From: Mediterraneibacter glycyrrhizinilyticus
GTDB lineage: Bacteria > Bacillota > Clostridia > Lachnospirales > Lachnospiraceae
NCBI RefSeq assembly: GCF_016902345.1
Contig: NZ_JACJLR010000007.1
Coordinates: 1-64,000, forward strand
DNA length: 64,000 nucleotides
Reading direction: 5' to 3'
Notes under the pieces: model-generated
Databases searched by the model: none
Told to the model about the DNA's origin: nothing
Seen by the model: the letters and a program-made list of their open reading frames with translations, nothing else
Position numbers and translations under genes: made by a program
In this document: positions 55,241 through 64,000 of the stretch, in pieces
Layout of the letters: every line of letters starts with the position of its first letter
Position numbering within the stretch: position 1 is the stretch's first letter

Positions 55241-55325
55241 GTGTCCGTCCTCCTTCTTTATCCTGTCTCCAGTATAAATGAGAAAAATTAAAGGAAGATT
55301 AAAATATCAACAGTTTTTCATTTTC

Positions 55326-55979
55326 TCACTCTTCCTCACTCAGAAAATATTCCGCAAACTGTCTGAGAGCTTCTGTATTCTCCGAACTTGTGAGTGCCCC
55401 GGCGTACACCGGCTCATAGGAGACCAGCCCATAAGAGTTCCATTTGTCGCTCCGCGAGAGATCCAGCCGTCCGTCCACAAAATATGATTCATATTTTCCA
55501 TAATCTTCCCCCAGGATCTCCTGCCAGGCAATAAATGCATCCTGCGCATCGTAGCTGTCATAAAGTTCCTCCCCGCATATCATCAGATCCAGCGTCCCGG
55601 CTCCGAGCACTGTGGCGCGCTTCATCGTAGAGGCGGAATCATCCCCCGAACCGATCGTTGTATCCAGTGTGACCACCTCATTTTTATCGCCGGTCGCCAG
55701 CAGTTCTAAAAGGTCACTCTCAAACGCTTCCTCCCCTGCCTCCGTATCCATGTCCGTGTCAACAATACCGATGGAGATCAGATCCTCTTCCTGCAGATTG
55801 TGATAGATCTGCACCCCCTGCCAGATAACGACGATCAGAATCACCGGGACAAGGAGCCAGATTTTATAATAAGTCCAGATGTATCCCGCTTTCTCTCCCA
55901 GGCTCATACCCCGGAGTTTCTCCAGTTCTGCCTGCCGTTTCTCTTTCGGTGTCATATCGGATTCGTATTTTTGTTTCAT
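55326..55979 (-). CDS. Membrane-anchored protein, unknown function
   Basis: A 217-residue protein with a cytoplasmic N-terminus (KEKRQAELEKLRGMSLGEKAGYIWTYYK), one helix (about 41-60) and an acidic outer domain. The outer part contains GIVDTDMDTEAGEEAF, GAGTLDLMICGEELYD and YEPVYAGALTSSENTEALRQFAEYF, a layout like the end of periplasmic-binding-type domains. I cannot name a family. AAGGAG lies before the ATG. It stands between the PepSY lipoprotein and the ABC transporter genes with its own spacing. Confidence 0.6.
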   Translation of the reverse strand: MKQKYESDMTPKEKRQAELEKLRGMSLGEKAGYIWTYYKIWLLVPVILIVVIWQGVQIYHNLQEEDLISIGIVDTDMDTEAGEEAFESDLLELLATGDKNEVVTLDTTIGSGDDSASTMKRATVLGAGTLDLMICGEELYDSYDAQDAFIAWQEILGEDYGKYESYFVDGRLDLSRSDKWNSYGLVSYEPVYAGALTSSENTEALRQFAEYFLSEEE

Positions 55980-56080
55980 TTCTCTGGTCTCCTTCTGTAA
56001 CTTCTCATCTTCTGCTCATGCAAAAACTCTTGTCTGATCTTCCATATAAATGTCCCGGGCATAAACAGATCGGGATATAA

Positions 56081-56121
56081 AAAGAGGGAAATACCGAGTC
56101 TTCAGTATTCCCCCGCTCTTT
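56081..56121 (-). terminator. Terminator after the ABC permease
   Basis: On the minus strand GGGAATAC pairs with GTATTTCCC within AAAGAG/CTCTTT, followed by TTTATA. It lies about 95 bases after the permease stop. Confidence 0.7.
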
Positions 56122-56214
56122 CAAATAACAAATCCATTATAAATGATAATACCGTCCCGTGTCTACACTATTTACTGATATTCGACCAATAATATGTCTC
56201 CGTTTATTCTCAGC

Positions 56215-58341
56215 TTATACTCCTTCATCCGCGATCACTACCTTTTTCGCCTGCCGCATGGATATCCTGTATACCACATACTGGAACAGGGCAATGACCG
56301 CACAGAGAGCTGCTTCCACAAATACGATCCTCACCTCAGCCTGAGTAAATCGTCCGTCATTCTGCCACAACATGAGAGGATACCAGAGCAGCATGAGCAG
56401 GTTCCCCAGGATGGTCGGCAGCGTATAGACTCTGCGGAGCTGATCCGCCAGGATCTTCTTTATATAATCGTTATTTCCGCCCAGCTTTCTCACATCTTCA
56501 AAGACCTGTTTGTTCTTCACTGCCACGGTCATACATCTTGTATACGAGATGATGGCCACAGCAGCCAGGCAGATCACAGCCACATAGACAAACAGCATAT
56601 AGAAGATACCGAAAGAAATGAACCCGTTATTGATGCTCAGGATCTTAAAGGAGGGCGTATATTTCCAGTCGCAGTATTCTTCGGAGTGCTCCGGGTTCGG
56701 TGTGACCGGATCTGCATATCCGTAATAGCCGTCCTCCGCCAATGTAATTTCCTCCTGATGTTCGTCATATCCTGTCAGCTTTAACATATCCTCGGACGCA
56801 TGGCTGCAGTATTGTTTGTAAAGTTCTCTGGCAAAGGCATAGGAAGCATCCAGGTCCTCTACATTGAAAAGGATGTTTTTTACGATCATGTTCTCCGGGA
56901 GGTCCTGTCTCAGCTCCGCGTAGTCCGCATCGCTGATCACATACCTTGCCAGCCCGTCAAACCCGGTAAGGGTTGTCAGACCGGTGTATTCTACCGTGCC
57001 GGCGTACTCCAGCTCCTTTTCTTTTCCGGCGTAAGTATTCTGTACATAGTCCAGATCGTCATATCTGTTATACTGATTTTCATACATGGTGCTGTTCCGT
57101 ATCATGTAATACGTTCCGTCTTCAACCTTTATGTTTTCCCCGGTGATCTCATTGAAAGAAGCCGCGTCGATAAATGAGTAATACATATGCTCTTTCTCAT
57201 AGATCTCGATCAGCTTTCCTTCCTCATCAACATCATCCCGGTTCACGCCGCTTCCCAGCAGACGTATGAACTCTCCCTCATGGTACTCTGATATCCCCAC
57301 ATCATACTGGTCCGCCAGACTCTCAATGTCTGCTTTCTCCAGTTCATCGGCGGAAAGCGGGTATGACATAGCATAATCCACCGGGTTCCTGTTGATCCCG
57401 TCCCTCTCTGACATATACCTTGAAGGCGAATACATACAGGCAAACAGGCTGCACACGATCAGAAGACATACGATCAGCATGTTCTTGACGATGGAACTCC
57501 CCTGGAATTTCAACAGCCCGTACGAAATAAGATTTTTGTAATACTTCTGCGGATTCCTTCCCCGTTTATGCACCGCGATGCTGTAGATCAGGATCCGGTA
57601 CAGCCCGAACAGGGACAGCAGGTAAAACAGGTTCACCCACACGCCCAGGCTCTGTTTTGTGACCCTCATATAAACCTGCGCTCCCACTCCCGCGATCAGA
57701 ACGCCCAGGACCAGGCAGACAACGCCGATGATCACATATCTCCGGGTCATATCCTGTTTGACAGACTCATTGGTCCGCTGCTCATTTAACACATCGATGA
57801 TGTTCGTTTTCCTCATAAATCTGACCGCGAGCACCATCATGCAGATGATCACCAGAATGCTATACAAAACAGACGCTGCAATTCCGCCGATCGAGAGAAA
57901 TGCCGGTGCGTCTATGCTGAACGGAAAAAGCGCCTGGAAGATCTTCAGCGCAATGTATGACAGCACAGAGCCAAGGGCGATCCCCACAAGAGAATAAACC
58001 GCTCCCATCTGGGACAGTTCCCCATACAGCGCCCTGGACAGCTGCTTTTTCTCCGCCCCCAGCGCCAGAAACACTCCGATCTCCCGGCTGCGGTATCTCA
58101 GGAACAGTCTCGCCGCATAGATGATAAAGATGGTACATCCGATGACTGCCACCGCAAAGATCATATAAACCATTCTTCTTGAATCCCCTCCGGCAGGCAG
58201 CGCATTCTGCATCGCCGGGTTTAAGACGATCGAGATAAAAGAAGCGATCAGCATCACAGCAAAAGCAATGCAGAACTTCAGCTGATAGTAATTCTTTTTG
58301 TTATATTTCCGCAGCTTAGCGAACATCTTATTCAGAGTCAT
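56215..58341 (-). CDS. BceB-like ABC transporter permease
   Basis: A 708-residue permease of the FtsX/BceB type: an N-terminal helix, three helices with REIGVFLALGAEKKQL in the FtsX core, further helices, a large outer domain of about 210 residues (about 310-525), then three final helices. Relatives remove or free cell-wall-active peptides such as bacitracin. The start at 58341 lies 1 base after the ATPase stop behind GGTGGTGA. No two-component genes sit beside it, unlike most bce loci. Confidence 0.88.
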   Translation of the reverse strand: MTLNKMFAKLRKYNKKNYYQLKFCIAFAVMLIASFISIVLNPAMQNALPAGGDSRRMVYMIFAVAVIGCTIFIIYAARLFLRYRSREIGVFLALGAEKKQLSRALYGELSQMGAVYSLVGIALGSVLSYIALKIFQALFPFSIDAPAFLSIGGIAASVLYSILVIICMMVLAVRFMRKTNIIDVLNEQRTNESVKQDMTRRYVIIGVVCLVLGVLIAGVGAQVYMRVTKQSLGVWVNLFYLLSLFGLYRILIYSIAVHKRGRNPQKYYKNLISYGLLKFQGSSIVKNMLIVCLLIVCSLFACMYSPSRYMSERDGINRNPVDYAMSYPLSADELEKADIESLADQYDVGISEYHEGEFIRLLGSGVNRDDVDEEGKLIEIYEKEHMYYSFIDAASFNEITGENIKVEDGTYYMIRNSTMYENQYNRYDDLDYVQNTYAGKEKELEYAGTVEYTGLTTLTGFDGLARYVISDADYAELRQDLPENMIVKNILFNVEDLDASYAFARELYKQYCSHASEDMLKLTGYDEHQEEITLAEDGYYGYADPVTPNPEHSEEYCDWKYTPSFKILSINNGFISFGIFYMLFVYVAVICLAAVAIISYTRCMTVAVKNKQVFEDVRKLGGNNDYIKKILADQLRRVYTLPTILGNLLMLLWYPLMLWQNDGRFTQAEVRIVFVEAALCAVIALFQYVVYRISMRQAKKVVIADEGV

Positions 58342-58342
58342 A

Positions 58343-59086
58343 TCATTCACCACCATTCAGCTTTCTCAACACATCCATCAGTTCATTAAAGAATGTCCTT
58401 CTGTCACCCGTTCTTACCAGTTCATCACAGACAACGCCGTCCCTCATAAGGATCACACGGTCGCAGTAGCTTGCAGACAGACTGTCATGGGTCACCATGA
58501 GGATCGTCGCCTGCAGCTGCTTTTTGGCAGTGATAAAAGCCTCTATCACGGCTTCGCTGGACCTGCTGTCCAGATTCCCGGTGGGCTCGTCCGCCAGGAT
58601 CATCAACGGGTCGTTGATCAGCGCTCTGGCAACAGCGGTCCTCTGCTTCTGCCCTCCGGAGATCTCCGCCGGATATTTTTTCTTTATTTTTTCGATGTCA
58701 AACATCTTCAAAAGCTTTGATGCCCTCTTCTCCATCGATCTATAGTTCTCCCCTTTGATCACCTGGGGCACACAGACATTGTCAAATACCGTCAAGCCGT
58801 CAAGCAGCATGAAATCCTGAAACACGAATCCGATCTTTTCGTTTCGTACTTTTGCCATCTCTTTTTCATTGAGCTTTCCCAGGTCTTTTCCATTCAGCAG
58901 GACTTCTCCGCTCTCAAACGGCTTATATCTTGAAATGCAGTCCAGCAGAGTAGTCTTTCCGCTTCCGGACGGTCCCATAACAGCTGCGAACTCGCCCTTG
59001 TGGATCGTAAGATCAACTCCTCTTAATACCTGATGCTGATTCTTTCCCGTCCCATAAGATTTCACAAGTTCTTTTACTTCCAGCAT
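58343..59086 (-). CDS. ABC transporter ATP-binding protein
   Basis: A 247-residue ATPase of the MacB/BceA group. Walker A GPSGSGKTTL, Q-loop FVFQDFMLLDGLTV, signature SGGQKQRTA, Walker B LMILADEPTG, and the switch His in THDSLSASYCDR are visible. AGGGAGGTAG precedes the ATG. It drives the permease encoded immediately downstream. Confidence 0.95.
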   Translation of the reverse strand: MLEVKELVKSYGTGKNQHQVLRGVDLTIHKGEFAAVMGPSGSGKTTLLDCISRYKPFESGEVLLNGKDLGKLNEKEMAKVRNEKIGFVFQDFMLLDGLTVFDNVCVPQVIKGENYRSMEKRASKLLKMFDIEKIKKKYPAEISGGQKQRTAVARALINDPLMILADEPTGNLDSRSSEAVIEAFITAKKQLQATILMVTHDSLSASYCDRVILMRDGVVCDELVRTGDRRTFFNELMDVLRKLNGGE

Positions 59087-59228
59087 ACTTCTGCTACCTC
59101 CCTTTCCTTTTTTGTATCTTACTGACAGCCTTATCTTACACGGCTTATGAAAAAGGACAACAGCAAACGTAAAATCTAATATCTACAATGAGAAATCTAA
59201 GAAAGAGAGCAGAAAAGGGTAAAAAAAT

Positions 59229-59263
59229 ACCCTGAAACGCTTGAAACTCAAACATTTCAGGGT
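59229..59263 (-). terminator. Terminator after tRNA-Cys
   Basis: ACCCTGAAA (59229-59237) pairs with TTTCAGGGT (59255-59263), then ATTTTTTTA on the minus strand. It ends the tRNA transcript. Confidence 0.85.
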
Positions 59264-59273
59264 GTTTCACAAG

Positions 59274-59345
59274 AGGCGCAGACCGGATTTGAACCGGTGA
59301 ATCAGGGTGTTGCAGACCCACGCCTTACCACTTGGCTACTGCGCC
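59274..59345 (-). tRNA. tRNA-Cys (GCA)
   Basis: The minus strand folds as a full cloverleaf: acceptor GGCGCAG/CTGCGCC, D arm GCC/GGC, anticodon arm GGGT-CTGCAAC-ACCC with anticodon GCA, and T arm ACCGG-TTCAAAT-CCGGT, with discriminator U. CCA is not encoded. A promoter and a leader hairpin precede it, and a terminator follows. Confidence 0.96.
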
Positions 59346-59350
59346 TTATA

Positions 59351-59415
59351 CGAGATGCATGAATATTTTATTCACACATCTCGTAAATTATACCAGAATT
59401 CCTGCAATTCGTCAA
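59351..59415 (-). promoter_or_regulatory. tRNA-Cys promoter and leader hairpin
   Basis: On the minus strand TTGACG (59415-59410), 17 bases, TATAAT (59392-59387). Then CGAGATG and GTGAATA pair with TATTCA and CATCTCG (59351-59383) just before the tRNA. The leader hairpin may guide 5' processing. Confidence 0.75.
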
Positions 59416-59609
59416 ATAAATTTTAGCCTTCTTAATCCTGTTTTCTCCAATGCTTCTGCTGTTTTTCTAGCATTTTTCGCTGTTTTTACCACATTTATCA
59501 AGTCCTTTACAGACTTATACGCCAACACAATATCACATGCCACTTCCACGCAGACCTTTATCTTTTCATTCATGCTCATATCATTGAAGTTTTCCATAAG
59601 GCCTGCCAT
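59412..59609 (-). CDS. Short remnant-like protein near the toxin debris
   Basis: A 65-residue frame (KIKVCVEVACDIVLAYKSVK, TAKNARKTAEALEKTG) resembles the helical pre-toxin region of polymorphic toxins, rich in Ala, Lys and Val. AGAGGA abuts the ATG, so translation is doubtful. It overlaps the tRNA-Cys -35 box. I read it as a leftover of a larger gene. Confidence 0.35.
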   Translation of the reverse strand: MAGLMENFNDMSMNEKIKVCVEVACDIVLAYKSVKDLINVVKTAKNARKTAEALEKTGLRRLKFI

Positions 59610-59684
59610 TCCTCTATCACTTCTTCTCTATGGGTTATGGAATACTGCATGCTATTTCCCATCTTCCCTAAAAAAATTTGTCAT

Positions 59685-59918
59685 CTATTCAAATGTGATC
59701 TGAACCGTATTTTCACTCATACTTTTCTGCACTTCTCGAATAATTCTTTCTATTTGTTCTTTACTGATTTTCTCATTCTCATGCGGTGGCTCCCATGTTT
59801 TCATAGTATCTGTATATACTACAAATTTTCTCCCTACAAGCATTTCTCCTTCCGCTTTTATAACATAACCATTTTCCAAATCAAACTTAATATAGTTCAT
59901 GCCACCTGCAATTTTCAT
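59685..59918 (-). CDS. Immunity-like protein (possibly Imm74)
   Basis: A 77-residue protein, MKIAGGMNYIKFDLENGYVI at the start and TMKTWEPPHENEKISKEQIE in the middle. The pattern, with a W-x-P-P and small alpha+beta size, matches what I recall of the Imm74 immunity family, but that is from memory. Its ATG overlaps the preceding stop (ATGA) behind GAGGTGAGG. With the upstream gene it would neutralise a toxin, of which only debris remains here. Confidence 0.5.
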   Translation of the reverse strand: MKIAGGMNYIKFDLENGYVIKAEGEMLVGRKFVVYTDTMKTWEPPHENEKISKEQIERIIREVQKSMSENTVQITFE

Positions 59919-60208
59919 TTCCTCACCTCGAATGATTGTGCAATAAATTGATACATTCCAAATCCATCCAAATACAAAACATAATGTTTTGGTTTCCAAA
60001 AAGAAAAATCTTCTAAATTAATCTCTTTTAATTCTTCCAACCACTCAGAATCAATCACCTCAACAACTTTATCGTATGCACCATATAATTGAGGAGTAAA
60101 TCTTGGTGAAGTTTGCTTAAAACCAATTACGGAAATAAACTCAATTTGGGGTTCATTTTCCAAATTTGATGAAAACATTGGTAACTCATATTTTATTTCA
60201 CTCTTCAT
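59915..60208 (-). CDS. Second immunity-like protein
   Basis: A 97-residue soluble protein, Phe/Tyr/Trp-rich and acidic (DSEWLEELKEINLEDFSFWK, YLDGFGMYQF). It starts 1 base into the stop of the toxin-like fragment and overlaps the next gene by 4 bases, so the three form one operon. Size and position behind a toxin C-terminus suggest an immunity protein; no family is recognised. Confidence 0.5.
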   Translation of the reverse strand: MKSEIKYELPMFSSNLENEPQIEFISVIGFKQTSPRFTPQLYGAYDKVVEVIDSEWLEELKEINLEDFSFWKPKHYVLYLDGFGMYQFIAQSFEVRK

Positions 60209-60600
60209 TATTTTTTCCCTCCACTTGGCCTAACTGCTGATATTCCTTCTGGGCTAAATATATTGCTATAAATCTTTTGAGCGTAATTTGCATTATCCAA
60301 TACAGATGCACTACCGCTCCCACCTATACTATTTTTTGATGCAATAAAACTTTCCTGCGCAACAGCCTCTTTTGCCCTCAGCTCCGCCACAGCATCCGTA
60401 TCCACCTTGCTGACAGCAATGTATTCATCGAGCTTGGCATCATCAAAGCTCATGTCGTCTGCAAAGCTGGTTTTCTTGCTCACGCCAATAATCTTCTGTC
60501 CGGCAAGATCCATCCCCTCATCCAGTCCTAAACTGATGCCAATATTCAATGCCGCAGACCATGCCTCGTTGAGATTAAGTTTTTCAGTTGCAAACTCCAT
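60208..60600 (-). pseudogene. Truncated polymorphic-toxin C-terminus
   Basis: A 130-residue frame beginning without a proper N-terminal domain. It has NLNEAWSAALNIGISLGLDE and a late ANYAQKIYSNIFSPEG segment, which in LXG/RHS-type toxins I recall as the start of the toxin domain; here it stops 10 residues later with VRPSGGKK. The delivery domain is absent and the toxin domain is cut off, so it is probably inactive. Overlap with the immunity genes supports a shared origin. Confidence 0.45.
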
Positions 60601-60721
60601 GATCTCTCCGCTGATTGTTAGTATTCACAGACCCATTTGGGATTAAATCTGTAATTACCATCATAACCAGACTTAAATATAAGGCTTCATAATATTCCAT
60701 ATACATTTTATCAAAAAACAA

Positions 60722-60767
60722 AACCGACCTGCAATCGTTAGATTTTAAGTCTAACTTTTGAGGTCGG
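60722..60767 (-). terminator. Nested-hairpin terminator after the GH3-amidase gene
   Basis: ACCGACCT (60722-60729) pairs with AGGTCGGT (60760-60767) around an inner GTTAGA/TCTAAC hairpin. On the minus strand TTTTGTTTTTT follows. Bases 60601-60862 hold no other convincing gene. Confidence 0.8.
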
Positions 60768-60862
60768 TACAATCTTACAGCAATTTGAATATTTGCGCAA
60801 ACTTTGGGATATTCCCAATTCGAGTGATAGTATTTCTTTTTACAAAAATCAGCGCATTGCAG

Positions 60863-62848
60863 TCAGAGTCCAAAGTACCTGTCTATCCCGTCTGCGATCC
60901 CAGCTGCGATCTGCTGCTGGTATTCCTCTCCAGCCATCTTCTCATCCTCTTCAGGGTTTGTCATATATCCCATCTCCACGATCGTTGTCGGTACCTGCGC
61001 CCAGTTGATCCCGCTCATCGTATCCGTCTCCCACACGCGCTCTTTCCGGGCGCCTGTGGCTGCGACGGCACAGTCCAGAACCGAATCCGCAAGCTTTCTG
61101 CTCTCCTCATACACATCTCCATTGTATGGGTTATCAGGAGTCTGGCATATCGTCATCATCCCGCTCACACTGCTGTCCGTACTTCCATTGGCATGAACCC
61201 GAATGAAGGCGTCTGCGTCAAGGTCATTTGCGACCTCCGCTCTCTCCGCATTCGAGATATCCACATCATTTGACTCACGGATCATCACAACCTGGTATCC
61301 CCGCTCTTCCAGTTCCTCCCTCAGCTTCAGCGACACATCCAGAGTGAGCTGATATTCCGGCGTTCCTGTTGACACTCCGCTTGTCCCGGAAGCCACCTTC
61401 GCCTTGGTCTCCGACGCTCCCGGTCCAACCGGCTCCTGATCGCTGTTTCCCTGCTGCTGATGTCCTGCATCAATGACTACCGTATAGCCATTCTGCTGCA
61501 GCGTTTCTGTATCTTTCGTTGCGATACTGTTCGCACCTGCCGTTCCTGAATCCGTGCTGTTTCCTGTTTCTCCGATCTCACCGGTTATTTTTAATTTCAG
61601 CTCAATGATCCGATACAGAGATTCATCAATCCGCTCCTCCGTGAGTTCTCCATTTTCTACAGCCCCGAGAACGCCTTCATATGCCTGTTTGAAATCCACA
61701 GGCATCAGGATAATATCCACTCCCGCGCGGATAGCTTTCACCGCAGCTTCAGAAGAGGAATATGCTTCTGAGATCGCACCCATGTTCATAGCGTCCGTGA
61801 TCACAACTCCGTCAAAGCCGAGTTCTTTTCTCAGCACGCCCGAGATCATTTTCTCAGACAACGAAGCCGGCTCATCATTCCCTGTCACTCCCGGACAGGA
61901 GATGTGCCCTGCCATGATCACATCGGCACCTGCCTCTATTCCGTCAATAAACGGAACTAATTCATTCCCCTTCATCTCTTCCAGCGAAGCATCTGTATAG
62001 GCATAGCCTTCGTGTGTATCCGCCGCAGTTGCCCCATGTCCCGGAAAATGCTTCAGAACACCGGTGATCCCCTGATTCTCCAGGCCACTCAGCTCTGCCA
62101 GCGCCATCTCCGACACGATTTTACAATCCGAACCAAAGGAACGATCTTTGACCACAGTATTTTCCGGATTGCTGAGCACATCTGCGACAGGTGCATTATC
62201 CATATTAAATCCCAGATCTGCGAGGAAACTTCCGATCCTTGTCCCCAGCTCATATGCCTTCTGCGGATCGCCTGATTTCCCTATTTCCTGCATATCGGCT
62301 GAAGAATCAAAACCAAATTGCGGATTGTTTCCAAACCGTGTCACCGCGCTGCCCTCTTCATCTACCGACAGCAGCATGGGCAGTCCCGTCCGCTCCATGG
62401 AATACTCCTGAGTTTTTTCCGTCATATTCCGGACCTGTTCAGGATCCTGAAGATTCTGAGCAAAATAAATGATCCCTCCTGCCGGATATTCCTCAATCGC
62501 ACTTTTTGTCCCCTCGCCGGCTTGTGTCACCTGCCCCACTCCGGTAAGTGCCTCCGGCGTGATCATAAACAACTGAGCCGCTTTTTCCTCAAGGCTCATA
62601 CCGTCTATGATTTCCTGGATCTTTTCCCGGATGCTCTCCTCCTCCGGGACAATTTCTTCTTCCGTCTCCGGCTCTGAATCTGCCTGCGCCTTCTTCTCCC
62701 CTTCTGCCCCGGCAGAAGCTTCTTCCCCTTCCGGGTTCCGGCGCAGAAAGACCGCCAGGACCACGAGACAGATACACAGGACTCCTGCAAGCAGTACCAC
62801 TGCTTTGGGGAGTGCCCTCTTTTTTCCTTCCCTTCTACTATTCTTCAT
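60863..62848 (-). CDS. GH3 beta-N-acetylhexosaminidase fused to amidase
   Basis: A 661-residue, membrane-anchored peptidoglycan hydrolase with two enzyme domains. A helix at about 14-36 follows a basic N-terminus, then an acidic linker. Residues about 75-420 are NagZ-like GH3: [14 protein letters not shown] (266-279) and the nucleophile D352 in ITDAMNMG. Residues about 455-660 are Amidase_3: H463 (VVIDAGH), H552 (VHANGS) and E625 (IVEMGYMTN). It could remove both the sugar and the peptide of muropeptides outside the cell. Its ATG overlaps the lectin gene stop by 11 bases with a weak ribosome site, so translation is coupled. Confidence 0.9.
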   Translation of the reverse strand: MKNSRREGKKRALPKAVVLLAGVLCICLVVLAVFLRRNPEGEEASAGAEGEKKAQADSEPETEEEIVPEEESIREKIQEIIDGMSLEEKAAQLFMITPEALTGVGQVTQAGEGTKSAIEEYPAGGIIYFAQNLQDPEQVRNMTEKTQEYSMERTGLPMLLSVDEEGSAVTRFGNNPQFGFDSSADMQEIGKSGDPQKAYELGTRIGSFLADLGFNMDNAPVADVLSNPENTVVKDRSFGSDCKIVSEMALAELSGLENQGITGVLKHFPGHGATAADTHEGYAYTDASLEEMKGNELVPFIDGIEAGADVIMAGHISCPGVTGNDEPASLSEKMISGVLRKELGFDGVVITDAMNMGAISEAYSSSEAAVKAIRAGVDIILMPVDFKQAYEGVLGAVENGELTEERIDESLYRIIELKLKITGEIGETGNSTDSGTAGANSIATKDTETLQQNGYTVVIDAGHQQQGNSDQEPVGPGASETKAKVASGTSGVSTGTPEYQLTLDVSLKLREELEERGYQVVMIRESNDVDISNAERAEVANDLDADAFIRVHANGSTDSSVSGMMTICQTPDNPYNGDVYEESRKLADSVLDCAVAATGARKERVWETDTMSGINWAQVPTTIVEMGYMTNPEEDEKMAGEEYQQQIAAGIADGIDRYFGL

Positions 62849-63938
62849 ATTCGATAATATACCCTACTTTCCCGCTCAGGAGATCCGGATAAAGTCCTGC
62901 AAGATTATCTGAAGAATCGTTCAGATACCAGGTTCCGGAAACGCAGAACAGGTTCATAACATTCTCTGCGATCTCTCCATTAGCGTCCGAACCTGTATCG
63001 CGGAAGCTCGGTTCATTCTGATACCAGTATGAACTGCACCAGGAAGCACCGCCATTCAGGCTGTCTCCCATAAATTCATTCTGCTCATTCACCCAGTAAT
63101 ACTCTGTCCCGTTGTCATCTCTTCTTCCGCCCAGGTAGAAATGAATATTCGTGTATCCTCCGCTGTTCAGCATATCAACGATATGCTGATATTCCTCCGG
63201 CGAACTGATCCTTGCCAGATATCCGCCCTGAGTGGTGCATCTGGTAAGAGCGTCATACCAGGTGCAGTCTTCGGTCACGATCTGGTACTGATGGATACCC
63301 GGATCGTCCTGCTCGGGTTCCGCACTGACGATATTACTGATCTGGAAAACGATATTCCCGTTATCGAAGCTCACATTTCCACCAGCCGTAACTGTTCTCT
63401 CTTCATAATCAGACATAGGCACTGTGCTGTCTTCGGCTATATAAGGCTGATTGACGCCCTGTACAAGTATGTCTTTTGACTGCATTGGATCAAACACATA
63501 GAAGTTCAAGGGAGCATCCATCTGCAAGAGCAACCCGTAACCATTCGATATCACACGCCCGCTCAGTTCCACATATCCATTCGACACGGCATCAATATCC
63601 ACCAGAGACATATCGATCTCTTCCTCCTCTGACTGGACATTTCCGCTGTCAGAACTGTCATCGCTTCCTTCCCCTGTAACGAACGACTGAGAATCATATC
63701 CCGGATCCGGGCTTCCACTGCTGTAACCACTGTTACTGCTGTATGAATAACCTGTAGAATAATAACTGAATTTCCATACAATAAGACAAAACAGCACGAC
63801 TGCCACAAATGCGATCGCCAGGGCTGAGAGCACCTCTTTTACCTGACTTTCCTGCTGTTGATACAGTGGATTCTGACTCATCGAGACAGTCTGTATCTTC
63901 ACTTTCTTCTCTTTTTCTTTTTTCTTTCCAAATGCCAT
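62838..63938 (-). CDS. Membrane-anchored C-type lectin-domain protein
   Basis: A 366-residue protein: Lys-rich N-terminus, one helix (about 38-57), a Ser/Gly/Tyr-rich disordered stretch, a beta domain (about 110-225) and a C-type lectin-like domain (about 235-365). The latter has [45 protein letters not shown] and [12 protein letters not shown]. Cys residues are placed for disulfides. Such folds bind sugars or proteins. It starts behind GGGGGAGG and is co-transcribed with the GH3-amidase, so it may help target it. Confidence 0.82.
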   Translation of the reverse strand: MAFGKKKEKEKKVKIQTVSMSQNPLYQQQESQVKEVLSALAIAFVAVVLFCLIVWKFSYYSTGYSYSSNSGYSSGSPDPGYDSQSFVTGEGSDDSSDSGNVQSEEEEIDMSLVDIDAVSNGYVELSGRVISNGYGLLLQMDAPLNFYVFDPMQSKDILVQGVNQPYIAEDSTVPMSDYEERTVTAGGNVSFDNGNIVFQISNIVSAEPEQDDPGIHQYQIVTEDCTWYDALTRCTTQGGYLARISSPEEYQHIVDMLNSGGYTNIHFYLGGRRDDNGTEYYWVNEQNEFMGDSLNGGASWCSSYWYQNEPSFRDTGSDANGEIAENVMNLFCVSGTWYLNDSSDNLAGLYPDLLSGKVGYIIEYEE

Positions 63939-64000
63939 AATCTTCTCCTCCCCCTTAAGACATATTGTTATCTGTAACCTTGAGCAGACTCATATGCCAC
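63939..64000. other. Right edge of the window
   Basis: The last bases hold the ribosome site of the lectin gene (GGGGGAGG, minus strand) and no other gene. Confidence 0.5.

Noticed and set aside
60584-60772. Minus-strand frame of 62 codons, and a short readable stretch in another frame ending near 60620
   Set aside because: Neither has a start signal or family; both may be toxin-gene debris, too short to support.
1-64000. CRISPR array, conjugation or restriction genes
   Set aside because: No repeat-spacer pattern, cas, relaxase or restriction-modification motifs were seen anywhere in the window.

Overview
The window is a chromosomal segment of a low-to-mid GC, spore-forming Firmicute, most likely a gut Lachnospiraceae (Mediterraneibacter/Ruminococcus/Dorea/Blautia type). 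The evidence is the conserved block hup-rqcP-yabP-yabQ-divIC-spoIIE-tilS-hpt-ftsH, a CotS-type spore kinase, an S-box upstream of metK, surface proteins ending in a KTGD sorting tail, and YfcC and DUF1015 genes. Most genes lie on the minus strand.

Layout. 1-2150: an insertion-sequence transposase and an empty flank. 2156-6140: an accessory island with a GH25/LysM lysozyme, an XRE plus short HipA-like kinase pair, a small membrane protein, and three direct repeats of a previously unannotated structured RNA. Each RNA copy has a -10 box, two hairpins and an intrinsic terminator. 6140-10180: an M20 peptidase with a two-protein membrane unit, and a lysophospholipase-like hydrolase. 10187-16930: citrate synthase, rsmA, a TatD nuclease, a two-component system, and metK behind a SAM-I riboswitch. 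16930-21530: a large two-esterase surface protein and an AraC regulator. 21713-24160: murA, aroK and an unknown gene. 24350-30192: a divergent amino-acid-derivative catabolism locus (YfcC carrier and M20D amidohydrolase facing a YtcJ-like amidohydrolase and a TIGR00300 ornithine-cyclodeaminase-like protein). 30300-31300: a RelE/Phd toxin-antitoxin module beside decayed AraC and DUF5107-like fragments. 31352-37440: FHA protein, DUF1015 protein, SEC-C methionine aminopeptidase, pyridoxal kinase and a GH13 amylase. 37504-50283: the sporulation/division/translation block, then a CotS kinase, CCA transferase and a YhaN/YhaO-like nuclease pair. 50501-59086: asnS, a repeat-rich surface protein, a PepSY lipoprotein, a membrane protein and a BceAB-like ABC transporter. 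59274-60770: tRNA-Cys and remnants of a polymorphic toxin with two immunity-like genes. 60863-63938: a GH3-amidase fusion and a membrane-anchored C-type lectin protein.

The strongest candidate for something new is the three-copy RNA family at about 3234-3386, 4954-5105 and 5936-6079. Conserved flanks surround a hairpin whose sequence differs between copies while pairing is kept. A C-rich, anti-Shine-Dalgarno-like linker suggests a family of trans-acting regulators. The copies also act as roughly 150-bp direct repeats that bracket two gene cassettes, one of them the HipA-like kinase pair. Other unusual items are the NagZ-like/amidase fusion, an esterase protein with one dead and one intact active site, a soluble SpoIIE, a dispersed palindromic repeat, and frame-broken AraC debris. 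All family assignments come from motif recognition by eye; no database search was run.
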